From contig JABSSL010000005.1 in assembly GCA_013214355.1 (NCBI GenBank), forward strand, positions 1 through 64,000: a stretch of DNA of 64,000 bases, in the 5' to 3' direction. Shown in pieces: positions 9,257 to 17,279 of this stretch. Under the pieces are notes generated by a model. The model had not been told where the DNA came from, ran no database searches, and saw only the letters and a list, made by a program, of their open reading frames with translations. The first letter of the stretch is position 1. The number at the start of each line of letters is the position of its first letter. The position numbers were made by a program, and so were the translations under genes. Source of the DNA: Saprospiraceae bacterium. Lineage in GTDB: Bacteria; Bacteroidota; Bacteroidia; Chitinophagales; Saprospiraceae.

Positions 9257-10531
9257 ATGGATTTTTTGGAAGAACTTAGTTGGAGAGGGATGATCCAAGA
9301 TCAAACCCCGGGAGTCAACGAAAAGCTACAGGAAGGTATGGTAACGGCTTACATTGGCTTTGACCCGACCGCTCCTTCTTTGACGATTGGGAATTATGTG
9401 CAGATCATGCTTCTAAAGCTATTCCAATTATCTGGACATAAGCCGATTGTACTAATGGGCGGGGCTACAGGACGAATTGGAGACCCTAGTGGTAAAGACA
9501 AGGAACGGCAACTGAAGTCCTACCAAGAATTGGATGACAACCTTGCTCGTCAATCGGAACAGTTCAAGAAATTCCTAAATTTTGATGAAGGTGAGAACAA
9601 GGCCATCATGGTCAATAATCTAGATTTTTACAAGGATATGGATGTATTGTCCTTCATGAGAAATGTAGGCAAGACACTCACCGTCAATTATATGATGTCG
9701 AAGGAGTCCGTCAAGAAACGGATTGAAACCGGCATTTCTTTCACTGAATTCAGTTACCAGCTCCTGCAGGGATACGATTACCAGTGTCTCTATGACCAGT
9801 ACAATTGCAGACTACAGATGGGAGGATCAGATCAATGGGGGAATATTACCACGGGAACCGAATTTATCCGTAGAAATTCTGGTGGTAAAGCCTTTGCCAT
9901 CACCACTCCTCTATTGACTAAAGCTGATGGTTCCAAGTTCGGCAAATCTGAACAAGGTAATATTTGGCTTTCTGCAGACTATACCTCTCCGTATAAGTTT
10001 TACCAATTCTGGATCAATGCAGCTGATGCGGATCTTCCTTCTTTCACTAGATATTTTACGCTCAAATCAAAAGAAGAAATTGAGGCGCGTGAACGGGAGT
10101 TTGCTGATAACCCAAGAGAATTGAAGAAGTTACTCGCAGAGGAACTGACCAAAAGAGTCCATTCTGAGGAAGACTTTTTGGCAGTGATGAAGGTTTCCGA
10201 ATTACTATTTAACAGAAAAGCGAGTAAAGAGACACTCCATTCTTTGAGTAAGTCAGCATTAGCTACTGTGGCAGAGGAAATTCCAAGCTTCAAGATCCCC
10301 CAAGCTGTACTAGCTAGTGGAGTTCCTATCGCTGATCTATTGGCTGATCATACTAGTATTCTTGCTTCGAAAGGAGAGGTTAGAAGAGCCATCAAGGGCA
10401 ACGCCATTAGTATTAACAAGGAAAAAATCACCTCTCACGAAGCTATGATCAATCATGAAATTCTTCTCCATGGCCAGTTCTTTATGATCGAGAACGGCAA
10501 GAAGAATAAATACATGGTAATTGCTGAATAG
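9257..10531 (+). CDS. tyrS: Tyrosyl-tRNA synthetase
   Basis: TyrRS charges tRNA-Tyr in the cytoplasm. The 424-residue protein has the class I Rossmann catalytic domain with IGFDPTAPSL near residues 33-42, VLMGGATGRIGDPSG, the tRNA/amino-acid binding segment, and a KFGKS signature at 227-231 (the KMSKS equivalent). A C-terminal S4-like RNA-binding domain covers about 355-420. An oddity is that the HIGH signature reads TIGN (43-46). Relative to the Bacillus enzyme this replaces both histidines (H45 by Thr, H48 by Asn). The start is ATG at 9257. The next gene begins 8 bases after the stop, suggesting co-transcription. Confidence 0.95.
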   Translation: MDFLEELSWRGMIQDQTPGVNEKLQEGMVTAYIGFDPTAPSLTIGNYVQIMLLKLFQLSGHKPIVLMGGATGRIGDPSGKDKERQLKSYQELDDNLARQSEQFKKFLNFDEGENKAIMVNNLDFYKDMDVLSFMRNVGKTLTVNYMMSKESVKKRIETGISFTEFSYQLLQGYDYQCLYDQYNCRLQMGGSDQWGNITTGTEFIRRNSGGKAFAITTPLLTKADGSKFGKSEQGNIWLSADYTSPYKFYQFWINAADADLPSFTRYFTLKSKEEIEAREREFADNPRELKKLLAEELTKRVHSEEDFLAVMKVSELLFNRKASKETLHSLSKSALATVAEEIPSFKIPQAVLASGVPIADLLADHTSILASKGEVRRAIKGNAISINKEKITSHEAMINHEILLHGQFFMIENGKKNKYMVIAE

Positions 10532-10539
10532 AATCCCTT

Positions 10540-12612
10540 ATGGACTTAGTCCTCACTACCCGCGACTTTCAGCAAGGATGGCCTACGGAAGCCCATAAGC
10601 ATTTCGAACGTTTTAGGCGATCAGAAGTGAGCTTTGTTTCAAACCTTATGCCCGAGGTTTTGGTGAATCTAGAGGGGACCAAGGTTCTACAAGTTCTGGC
10701 CGAAAGACTAGGTCCAGAGCAGCTGCGATCTGCCCTAGCAGCGGAGCATACTATTTCAAGTCCAGTAGCATCTAGAAATAATACGGACTGGTTGCGCTCT
10801 GCCAATATTGTTGGGATTAATGTACGCACCATTGATAGTTTTTGGAATGTTGTAAAATATAGCCTTGGTCTACCTGCATTACAGGACACTATTCATCTTT
10901 TACCCATCTGGGAGCCTGGCGTAGTTAGCAGCCTTTACGGCATGGCTAGTTGGCACATTAATCCCGCCTTCTTTTCATCAGAATTAGCAGTTCTTTTCCC
11001 AGAATTAGATACAGTTGAGAAACAGTTGAAAGTGGTGGTCAACCTCCTTCATGCCCTTGGGAAGAAGGTCGGTATGGATGTGATTCCTCATACCGATCGC
11101 TACGCGGAAATTGTGCTGGCTAATCCACATCTTTTTGAATGGCTCCGAAGAAAAGAACTCGAGATTGTAGACCACTCAGAAGATCTGCATGTGCAGGTCA
11201 TGCAAGTAATTTTTGATCTGTTACACCAGATTGGTAGCGCCATGCCTGAGATAAGTGTTCCTAGTGATTGGCAATACTTTTTCAGTCCACAATTTGGCGA
11301 AGAAAACCGCCTGAAAATCCTTTTTGGAAAATCTACGGACTTACTAGGTCGTAATACCAGGCGGGAGATCTTTGTGGATTACCTCTTCCGACAAGGGCTT
11401 GAACCCGTCCCTGCGACCATGGCACCTCCCTATCGTAGCTTAGAAGTTGACCCAAACCCCAAAGCAGTAACGATAGATGATAAAGGTAGGGTTTGGCGTG
11501 ACTATCGAATTACAAAACCAGAAGAAATGTCACGTGTTTTTGGCCCTTTAACGCGATATAAATTATACGATAGAAAAGAGGATAACACAGCCTGGGAAAT
11601 TGACTTTGATCGCCCGAGAGCATTTGTCTGGGATTATGTGGCTACTCAATACAAGAAAGTTGCGGATCAGTACCATTTAGATTTTATGCGGGGAGACATG
11701 TCCCATGTACAAATGCGTCCACCAGGAGTACCACTTATTGCTGATCCCTACTACGACATCCACAAACACATCAAAAATACGATACAAGAGGACAAGCCGT
11801 ACTTCGGCTATTTTGGAGAATCCTTCTTAACGGCACCAAATTACATGGGATTTGGAGATGAAGTGGAGCACCTAGACCTGTCCGAAGCAGAAGCGACTCT
11901 AGGAGATCTTCAGTCCATGGTCGTCGGCTCCGAGGTGTTCCTACAGAACTTAAATCGGTATATCCAGATTCATGATACATATTCAGTGACGCCCTCCTTG
12001 ACCATGATGACAGCAGACAAAGACGATCCTCGCTTTGATCAGTTTTATCTATCCGGAAATACGGTGCGTTTTTTCATGGGCTTTTTCATCACAGATATGC
12101 CCAGTTATATGGGATTGGGTTTCACTTGCAGGGACCGGCACCTGTTTCCTGCCCCTAATGAGCATTACACAAAACTGTATGTCTTCGAAATTAAAGAAGG
12201 CCCTAAAGCCACAAAAGGGCCCTATCACTGGGGCAGAAATAATCAACTCTTCCAAAAGTTGAACCGAATAAAACTCTTTGCCGAAAGCATAGTTAAACAA
12301 ATTAGAAATCAAACGACCTACTGGTTACTTCCTCCAGATCCGACGGCAGGTAACAAGATAATCGCCTGGACCCAAGCAGCAGAACCAGCATTCCTGTTTG
12401 TCTGTAATCTGGATACGGAACAAACTAGATCTAATATCAAGATCCCTCGGGTGAATCAAATACCTCTCAGTGCTAGTGCACATTTGACCTTTTCCTCTTC
12501 AGAACGAAACCCTTACCTTGGTCAACAATTGGCCAGCAGCAGGCTCTGGCTTCAGTTACCTATGTTAGGAGCCGGAGAATGCCAATGCTATTCCATCTCT
12601 TCACAGTCCTAA
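10540..12612 (+). CDS. GH13-like (alpha-amylase superfamily) protein, function unknown
   Basis: This 690-residue protein has no signal peptide. It shows a degenerate version of the four conserved regions of GH13 enzymes: region I as DVIPHTD (D180 to D186), region II as FMRGDMSH with R384 and the nucleophile position D386, region III as GES with E427 as possible acid/base, and region IV as HDTYS (H478-D479). All three catalytic acids are therefore present in order and plausible spacing. The C-terminal 120 residues look like an all-beta domain. Substrate and activity cannot be assigned. It follows tyrS by 8 bases and precedes the PhzF-like gene by 9, so it sits in a tight operon whose logic is unclear. 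Confidence 0.55.
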   Translation: MDLVLTTRDFQQGWPTEAHKHFERFRRSEVSFVSNLMPEVLVNLEGTKVLQVLAERLGPEQLRSALAAEHTISSPVASRNNTDWLRSANIVGINVRTIDSFWNVVKYSLGLPALQDTIHLLPIWEPGVVSSLYGMASWHINPAFFSSELAVLFPELDTVEKQLKVVVNLLHALGKKVGMDVIPHTDRYAEIVLANPHLFEWLRRKELEIVDHSEDLHVQVMQVIFDLLHQIGSAMPEISVPSDWQYFFSPQFGEENRLKILFGKSTDLLGRNTRREIFVDYLFRQGLEPVPATMAPPYRSLEVDPNPKAVTIDDKGRVWRDYRITKPEEMSRVFGPLTRYKLYDRKEDNTAWEIDFDRPRAFVWDYVATQYKKVADQYHLDFMRGDMSHVQMRPPGVPLIADPYYDIHKHIKNTIQEDKPYFGYFGESFLTAPNYMGFGDEVEHLDLSEAEATLGDLQSMVVGSEVFLQNLNRYIQIHDTYSVTPSLTMMTADKDDPRFDQFYLSGNTVRFFMGFFITDMPSYMGLGFTCRDRHLFPAPNEHYTKLYVFEIKEGPKATKGPYHWGRNNQLFQKLNRIKLFAESIVKQIRNQTTYWLLPPDPTAGNKIIAWTQAAEPAFLFVCNLDTEQTRSNIKIPRVNQIPLSASAHLTFSSSERNPYLGQQLASSRLWLQLPMLGAGECQCYSISSQS

Positions 12613-12621
12613 TCCTTTATC

Positions 12622-13407
12622 ATGCAACTTCAGATCTATCAAGTAGACGCTTTTGCAAGCAAAACCTTCGAAGGCAATCCCGCCGCTGTTTGCCCATTAG
12701 AAGAATGGTTGCCAGATGAAACCATGCAAGCTATTGCCCTGGAAAATAACTTATCAGAAACTGCCTTTTTAAAAAGCTCGGCGCAGGGTTTTGAGATCAG
12801 ATGGTTCACTCCAGCTATTGAAGTGGATCTTTGTGGGCATGCTACCTTGGCCAGCGCACACGTGCTTTTTGAGCATTTAGGATACCCGGAGAAGCTTATT
12901 CGCTTTGGTTCTAGAAGTGGAATCTTAGAGGTGGAGCGGGCGGATGTGGGCTATACGATGAACTTTCCCACGGATACAATCAAAAACGAACCCGTTGCCC
13001 CTATACACCATCAAGTTCTCGGAAAGATGCCATTGGAAGCATGGATGGGTAAGGACGATTTGATGTTAGTACTTGCCTCAGAAGAAGAGGTTTTGGCTCT
13101 TGCACCAGATTTCCACAAAATGAAAGAAATCCCTACCCGAGGAGTGATAGCTACAGCCCCCGGAAATCAGCTGGACTTCATCAGTCGCTGTTTTTTCCCT
13201 AATGCAGGAATAGACGAAGATCCCGTTACCGGCTCAGCACACACTACCTTAATTCCGTATTGGAGTAAGAAACTTAACAAAACATCTTTGCGGGCCAGGC
13301 AATTGTCTCCTAGAGGTGGGACCTTAGGTTGCCAGATGCTTGGTGATAGAGTCAAGATCACCGGTAGCTGCGTTACTTATTTAAGTGGGAGCATCCAGAT
13401 CGACTAG
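12622..13407 (+). CDS. PhzF-family isomerase/epimerase
   Basis: The PhzF fold is related to diaminopimelate epimerase and catalyses proton shifts on small metabolites. The 261-residue sequence opens with the family motif YQVDAFASKTFEGNPAAV. It has the catalytic glutamate at E46 (NNLSETAF), DLCGHATLASAH around residues 69-80, and the second-half motif GIDEDPVTGSAHTTL. It is somewhat shorter than the 278-residue phenazine enzyme. No other phenazine genes are nearby, so a housekeeping or unknown isomerase role is more likely. It begins 9 bases after the GH13-like gene. Confidence 0.88.
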   Translation: MQLQIYQVDAFASKTFEGNPAAVCPLEEWLPDETMQAIALENNLSETAFLKSSAQGFEIRWFTPAIEVDLCGHATLASAHVLFEHLGYPEKLIRFGSRSGILEVERADVGYTMNFPTDTIKNEPVAPIHHQVLGKMPLEAWMGKDDLMLVLASEEEVLALAPDFHKMKEIPTRGVIATAPGNQLDFISRCFFPNAGIDEDPVTGSAHTTLIPYWSKKLNKTSLRARQLSPRGGTLGCQMLGDRVKITGSCVTYLSGSIQID

Positions 13408-13469
13408 TATTCCTTTTTCCTAATAAAGGGAAAGGATCAGGCAGAATTTGGCTAGATTTAACACTAAAA

Positions 13470-14630
13470 ATGCATCAAAGTGAAATCCTTACTCACCTAG
13501 GTGAAAAGCGAGAGAAATATTTTCAGGCCGTTTCCCCTCCAGTAATCCAGACCAGCAACTTCTGTTTTCCTAACCTAAAAAGCTTTCGAGAGGCCTTTAC
13601 CAACGAACTAGAACACCATATCTATAGCCGAGGAAATAATCCGACAGTAAAAATACTGCGGGCCAAGCTAGCGGCGCTGGAAGGCACAGAAGATGCGCTT
13701 GTTTTTTCCAGTGGAAGTGGGGCGATAGCCGCGGCAGTCATAGCTCAAGTTGAAGCGGGAGATCATATCGTATGCGTTGAAAGTCCCTACTCTTGGACAC
13801 ATGCGCTACTGACTCAGTTTCTAGCAAGGTTTGGCGTTACGCACACCTTCGTAGATGGGCGCGATATGACCGCTATTGAAAGTGCCATTCAAGACAACAC
13901 TAAGGTCCTTTATCTAGAAAGTCCTTCCTCCTTGACTTTTAATCTACAAGATCTTAAGGCGTGTGCTGAACTGGCCAAAAAACATGGCTTAGTCAGCCTC
14001 ATCGATAACAGTTTTGCCTCTCCCATCTTCCAGCAGCCCGCCAAACTTGGCATCGATTTGGTACTGCATTCTGGCACCAAGTACATCAATGGTCACAGTG
14101 ATGTCGTTTGTGGGGTGGTTTGTGGATCCAAGGAAAAGATATTTGAGATTTTCAATTCAGAACAAATGACTCTAGGCTCCATCCTTCCACCTCATGATGC
14201 AGCTATGGTCATCCGAGGCCTTCGGACTTTACCCTTACGCATGGAACGAGTGGCGGCGAGCGCTTTAAGGATTGCCCAATACTTAGAGACGCATCCTAAA
14301 GTGGAGCAAGTTATTCATCCTTTACTCCCCTCCTTCCCTCAATATGACCTGGCCAAAGAGCAAATGACTGGAGCAGGAGGTTTGTTCTCTGTTTATCTAA
14401 AGGCCGAAACATTGGCCAAAATGGAAGCATTCATCCATAATCTCCGGCGATTTTTAATTGCTGTTTCCTGGGGGGGTCACGAATCTCTGATCATGCCCGT
14501 AGCTGGTTTCTATGGGATTGAAGGGCGAAATGATTCTGAGCTACCCTGGAACTTAGTTCGATTTAGCATCGGTTTAGAAGACCCCGAATGGCTCATAGAA
14601 GACATTGATCAAGCTTTACATGAACTATGA
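13470..14630 (+). CDS. Trans-sulfuration family PLP-dependent enzyme (cystathionine synthase/lyase type)
   Basis: This 386-residue member of the Cys/Met metabolism family acts on homoserine- or cysteine-derived substrates. Visible hallmarks are Y52-S-R (phosphate contact from the neighbouring subunit), SSGSGAIAAA (about 80-89), D179 in LIDNSFASP (contact to the PLP ring nitrogen) and the Schiff-base lysine K204 in HSGTKYINGHSD. Cystathionine gamma-synthase, beta-lyase, gamma-lyase and methionine gamma-lyase cannot be separated safely by eye. The divergent stretch ESPYSWTHAL replaces the usual YGGT motif. Its stop overlaps the ATG of the next gene (ATGA), which implies translational coupling. 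Confidence 0.85.
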   Translation: MHQSEILTHLGEKREKYFQAVSPPVIQTSNFCFPNLKSFREAFTNELEHHIYSRGNNPTVKILRAKLAALEGTEDALVFSSGSGAIAAAVIAQVEAGDHIVCVESPYSWTHALLTQFLARFGVTHTFVDGRDMTAIESAIQDNTKVLYLESPSSLTFNLQDLKACAELAKKHGLVSLIDNSFASPIFQQPAKLGIDLVLHSGTKYINGHSDVVCGVVCGSKEKIFEIFNSEQMTLGSILPPHDAAMVIRGLRTLPLRMERVAASALRIAQYLETHPKVEQVIHPLLPSFPQYDLAKEQMTGAGGLFSVYLKAETLAKMEAFIHNLRRFLIAVSWGGHESLIMPVAGFYGIEGRNDSELPWNLVRFSIGLEDPEWLIEDIDQALHEL

Positions 14631-15034
14631 GTCGGCATCAAGGAAGAAAGGCTAATAAAGAACAAAGGAATATCATCTTCAACGCAAGAAGGGCATTGTT
14701 CATTTATACTTCTTTTCACCTACTGATGTCTCTTTTTCTGCTACTATATGCCAATGGATTGGATATTCTAGCTTTTGTCAATGTGGCCGTTTTTCCTTTA
14801 CTCTTCTTGATACTGGGCTTTTGGAGTATCAATCGGCCGTACCAAGGTTTTGCTATCGCCATTGCCCTACTGGTCCTTTGCCTTTTACTACAGATCTACT
14901 ATCAAAACCTAGTCGGCATTGGCGTCTTGGTGCTAGTGATCTACTATGTTAATCAAGGTCGGATCATAAGTTTTAGTCTAGGAAAAGGAGCCGATGAGCA
15001 ATTGGACATTCTAGATATGGAGTTGGAAGATTGA
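14627..15034 (+). CDS. Small four-helix membrane protein, unknown function
   Basis: The 135-residue protein starts with a basic, soluble segment (about 1-24). It then has about four hydrophobic helices (25-43, 47-66, 73-91, 93-108) and ends in an acidic tail (EQLDILDMELED). I do not recognise the family. The ATG overlaps the stop codon of the preceding PLP enzyme by four bases (ATGA), so the two are translationally coupled. Confidence 0.6.
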   Translation: MSRHQGRKANKEQRNIIFNARRALFIYTSFHLLMSLFLLLYANGLDILAFVNVAVFPLLFLILGFWSINRPYQGFAIAIALLVLCLLLQIYYQNLVGIGVLVLVIYYVNQGRIISFSLGKGADEQLDILDMELED

Positions 15035-15127
15035 AGCCTAAGAACTACCTTTAAGACAAACCGTAAGCCTAGCTATGAAAAGCGGAGCTAGCTTATTGAA
15101 CACCTACTAATCGATAAAACCTTGTTT

Positions 15128-17062
15128 ATGAGCAACGAAAACCAGAAGCCCTATATCGGACCAGAGATTAAACTGCCAGAGATTACAGTAAAGGCCTTCA
15201 TTTTGGGTGCGGTACTCTCTGTCATCTTATCCGGTGCTAACGCCTATTTAGGTCTTTTTGCGGGTATGACGGTATCGGCAAGTATCCCCGCGGCCGTACT
15301 TTCCATGGCCATCCTAAAGCTGTTTAAGAACAGTAATATCCTGGAAAACAATATTGTCCAGACTTCTGCATCGGCCGGAGAATCTTTAGCAGCAGGAGTG
15401 ATATTTACGATTCCGGCTTTGATCATCATGGACTATTGGACTTCCTTTAGTTACCTCGAAACTGCACTCATTTCTCTCTGCGGTGGTGTATTGGGTGTAT
15501 TATTCACCGTTCCATTGCGATCGGCCTTGATCGTCCGACAAAAGCTGCAATTTCCAGAGGGGGTTGCTACCGCTGAGGTTTTGAAGACAGGGGAACAAGG
15601 AGGAGACACCGTAAAGTATTTGGTCTGGGGCGGGATCGCTGGGGCCTTGATTAAGCTGGCAGAAGGCGGGCTAAAGCTCTGGCATGGCCTAGCAGAAGCA
15701 GCGACTTTGGCAGGTAACAAGGTGTATTTGTATGCTGGTGTAAACCTCTCCCCTGCCCTAATTGCGGTAGGCTACATAGTCGGCTTACGGATTGCGGTCC
15801 TAGTCTTTCTAGGAGGAGTAATCAGTTGGTGGATAGCCATCCCGGCATTTATTGCCATAAATGGAGCTCCAGATGGTACAGCCGCACAAATCGGTGGTGA
15901 AATATGGAATAGCCAGATTCGCTATCTTGGCGTCGGTGCCATGGTGGTCGGTGGGTTATGGGCCTTGATCAACCTTAGAAATGCGATTGGGTATGCGGTG
16001 AAAAGCGGAATGGCTGCTTTGAAAGGGGCAAAGGAGCAAGGAAAGGTCCTTCGTACCGAACTTGATACGCCCATGTCTTGGGTCATCATTGCGATCGGAG
16101 CCATGATCGTGCCAGTTTTCATTATCTATTTAAGAGAAATTGAACATGTTCCCATCTCGGCCTTAATGGCTGTTTTGATGGTAATAGCCGGTTTCCTATT
16201 TTCTGCCGTTGCAGGTTATATGGCGGGACTAGTAGGTAGTTCCAATAATCCGATTTCTGGTGTAACGATCGCTACTATCCTCACCGCAGCCTTAATTCTG
16301 TTGGCCTTATTGGGAAGTGGTGCCGAAAAGGGACCAGCGGCCGCCATTATGATCGGTGCGGTAGTATGTTGTGCCGCAGCCATCGCTGGAGATAATATGC
16401 AAGACCTTAAATCTGGAAATATACTAGGAGCCACACCGAGGAATCAGCAGATTATGCAGATGGTAGGTGTGATTGCAGCAGCCTTATCACTTCCATTAGT
16501 GTTGCAACTATTGAATTCTGCTTACGGAATTGGCAGTGATACCCTCCCCGCCCCGCAGGCTGCGCTAATGGAGAGTGTAGCCGTTGGTATATTCCAAGGA
16601 GGTCTGCCCTGGAATATGGTGTACATCGGAATGGGAATCGGTGTCTTGATCATCTTGGCAGATCAATACCAGGCGGCGAGAAAAAGTGATTTCAGGATTC
16701 CGGTTTTAGCAGTAGCGGTTGGCTTATATCTACCTTTCGAACTAGATAGTGCGATTATGGTAGGGGGGATCATCGCCTGGCTCGTAAGTCGTTACCAAGC
16801 TAGAACTGCCGGGCAAAAATCCGGGGATGTCGAGGCAGCCAAAGAAAAAAGTAATAATGCGGGGCTTCTTTTTGCATCTGGACTGATTACTGGTGAAGCC
16901 TTGATTGGAATTATTTTAGCTATCCCTATTGCCATTTATCAAGATACAGAAATCCTAGCGCTCTTGGATCAGCCACTGGGAAGCTATGCGGGACTAGCTG
17001 TGATCATTGGCATTTGTTACTGGCTGTATAACATTGCCAGACGGGAATTTGACAAAGCCTAG
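15128..17062 (+). CDS. OPT-family oligopeptide (or metal-chelate) transporter
   Basis: OPT proteins are large proton-coupled inner-membrane carriers of peptides or metal-siderophore complexes. This 644-residue protein is almost entirely hydrophobic, with about 14-16 predicted helices. It shows the family-typical N-terminal stretch GANAYLGLFAGMTVSAS and the motif FPEGVATAEVLKTGE, plus AIAGDNMQDLKSG in the second half. The start chosen is the ATG at 15128; an in-frame TTG lies two codons upstream and is less likely. A strong terminator follows at 17089. Confidence 0.93.
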   Translation: MSNENQKPYIGPEIKLPEITVKAFILGAVLSVILSGANAYLGLFAGMTVSASIPAAVLSMAILKLFKNSNILENNIVQTSASAGESLAAGVIFTIPALIIMDYWTSFSYLETALISLCGGVLGVLFTVPLRSALIVRQKLQFPEGVATAEVLKTGEQGGDTVKYLVWGGIAGALIKLAEGGLKLWHGLAEAATLAGNKVYLYAGVNLSPALIAVGYIVGLRIAVLVFLGGVISWWIAIPAFIAINGAPDGTAAQIGGEIWNSQIRYLGVGAMVVGGLWALINLRNAIGYAVKSGMAALKGAKEQGKVLRTELDTPMSWVIIAIGAMIVPVFIIYLREIEHVPISALMAVLMVIAGFLFSAVAGYMAGLVGSSNNPISGVTIATILTAALILLALLGSGAEKGPAAAIMIGAVVCCAAAIAGDNMQDLKSGNILGATPRNQQIMQMVGVIAAALSLPLVLQLLNSAYGIGSDTLPAPQAALMESVAVGIFQGGLPWNMVYIGMGIGVLIILADQYQAARKSDFRIPVLAVAVGLYLPFELDSAIMVGGIIAWLVSRYQARTAGQKSGDVEAAKEKSNNAGLLFASGLITGEALIGIILAIPIAIYQDTEILALLDQPLGSYAGLAVIIGICYWLYNIARREFDKA

Positions 17063-17088
17063 GAAGGTAGGTTCCGTCACAATTCCTA

Positions 17089-17126
17089 GAAAATCTACAA
17101 GTGATAAACTTGTAGATTTTCTTTTT
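17089..17126 (+). terminator. Rho-independent terminator after the OPT gene
   Basis: A perfect 14-base-pair stem (17089-17102 with 17108-17121, arms GAAAATCTACAAGT and ACTTGTAGATTTTC) closes a GATAA loop. It is followed directly by five T residues. It lies 26 bases beyond the stop codon and closes the tyrS-to-OPT gene run. Confidence 0.92.
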
Positions 17127-17279
17127 GGGTGCATGAATGACTTTTGTCAACTGAACTCAATTTGTGTAAAGCCTGTCTAATTGGTAAGGAAAATTTCCGA
17201 TCTTTAGCAGCGTAACGATTTACTTTAAACAAGTTGATGAAGACTTTTACCATAGGTCTTCAAACATAAAGTTGTAGCT

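Noticed and set aside
13408-13469. Hairpin between the PhzF-like and trans-sulfuration genes as a terminator or SAM riboswitch
   Set aside because: The stem (CCTTTTTCC/GGGAAAGG) has a mismatch and no T run on the plus strand, and the gap is too short for a SAM riboswitch.
15060-15100. Imperfect hairpin (AAGCCTAGCT/AGCTAGCTT) before the OPT gene
   Set aside because: It has a deletion in one arm and no T run; too weak to call a terminator or riboswitch.
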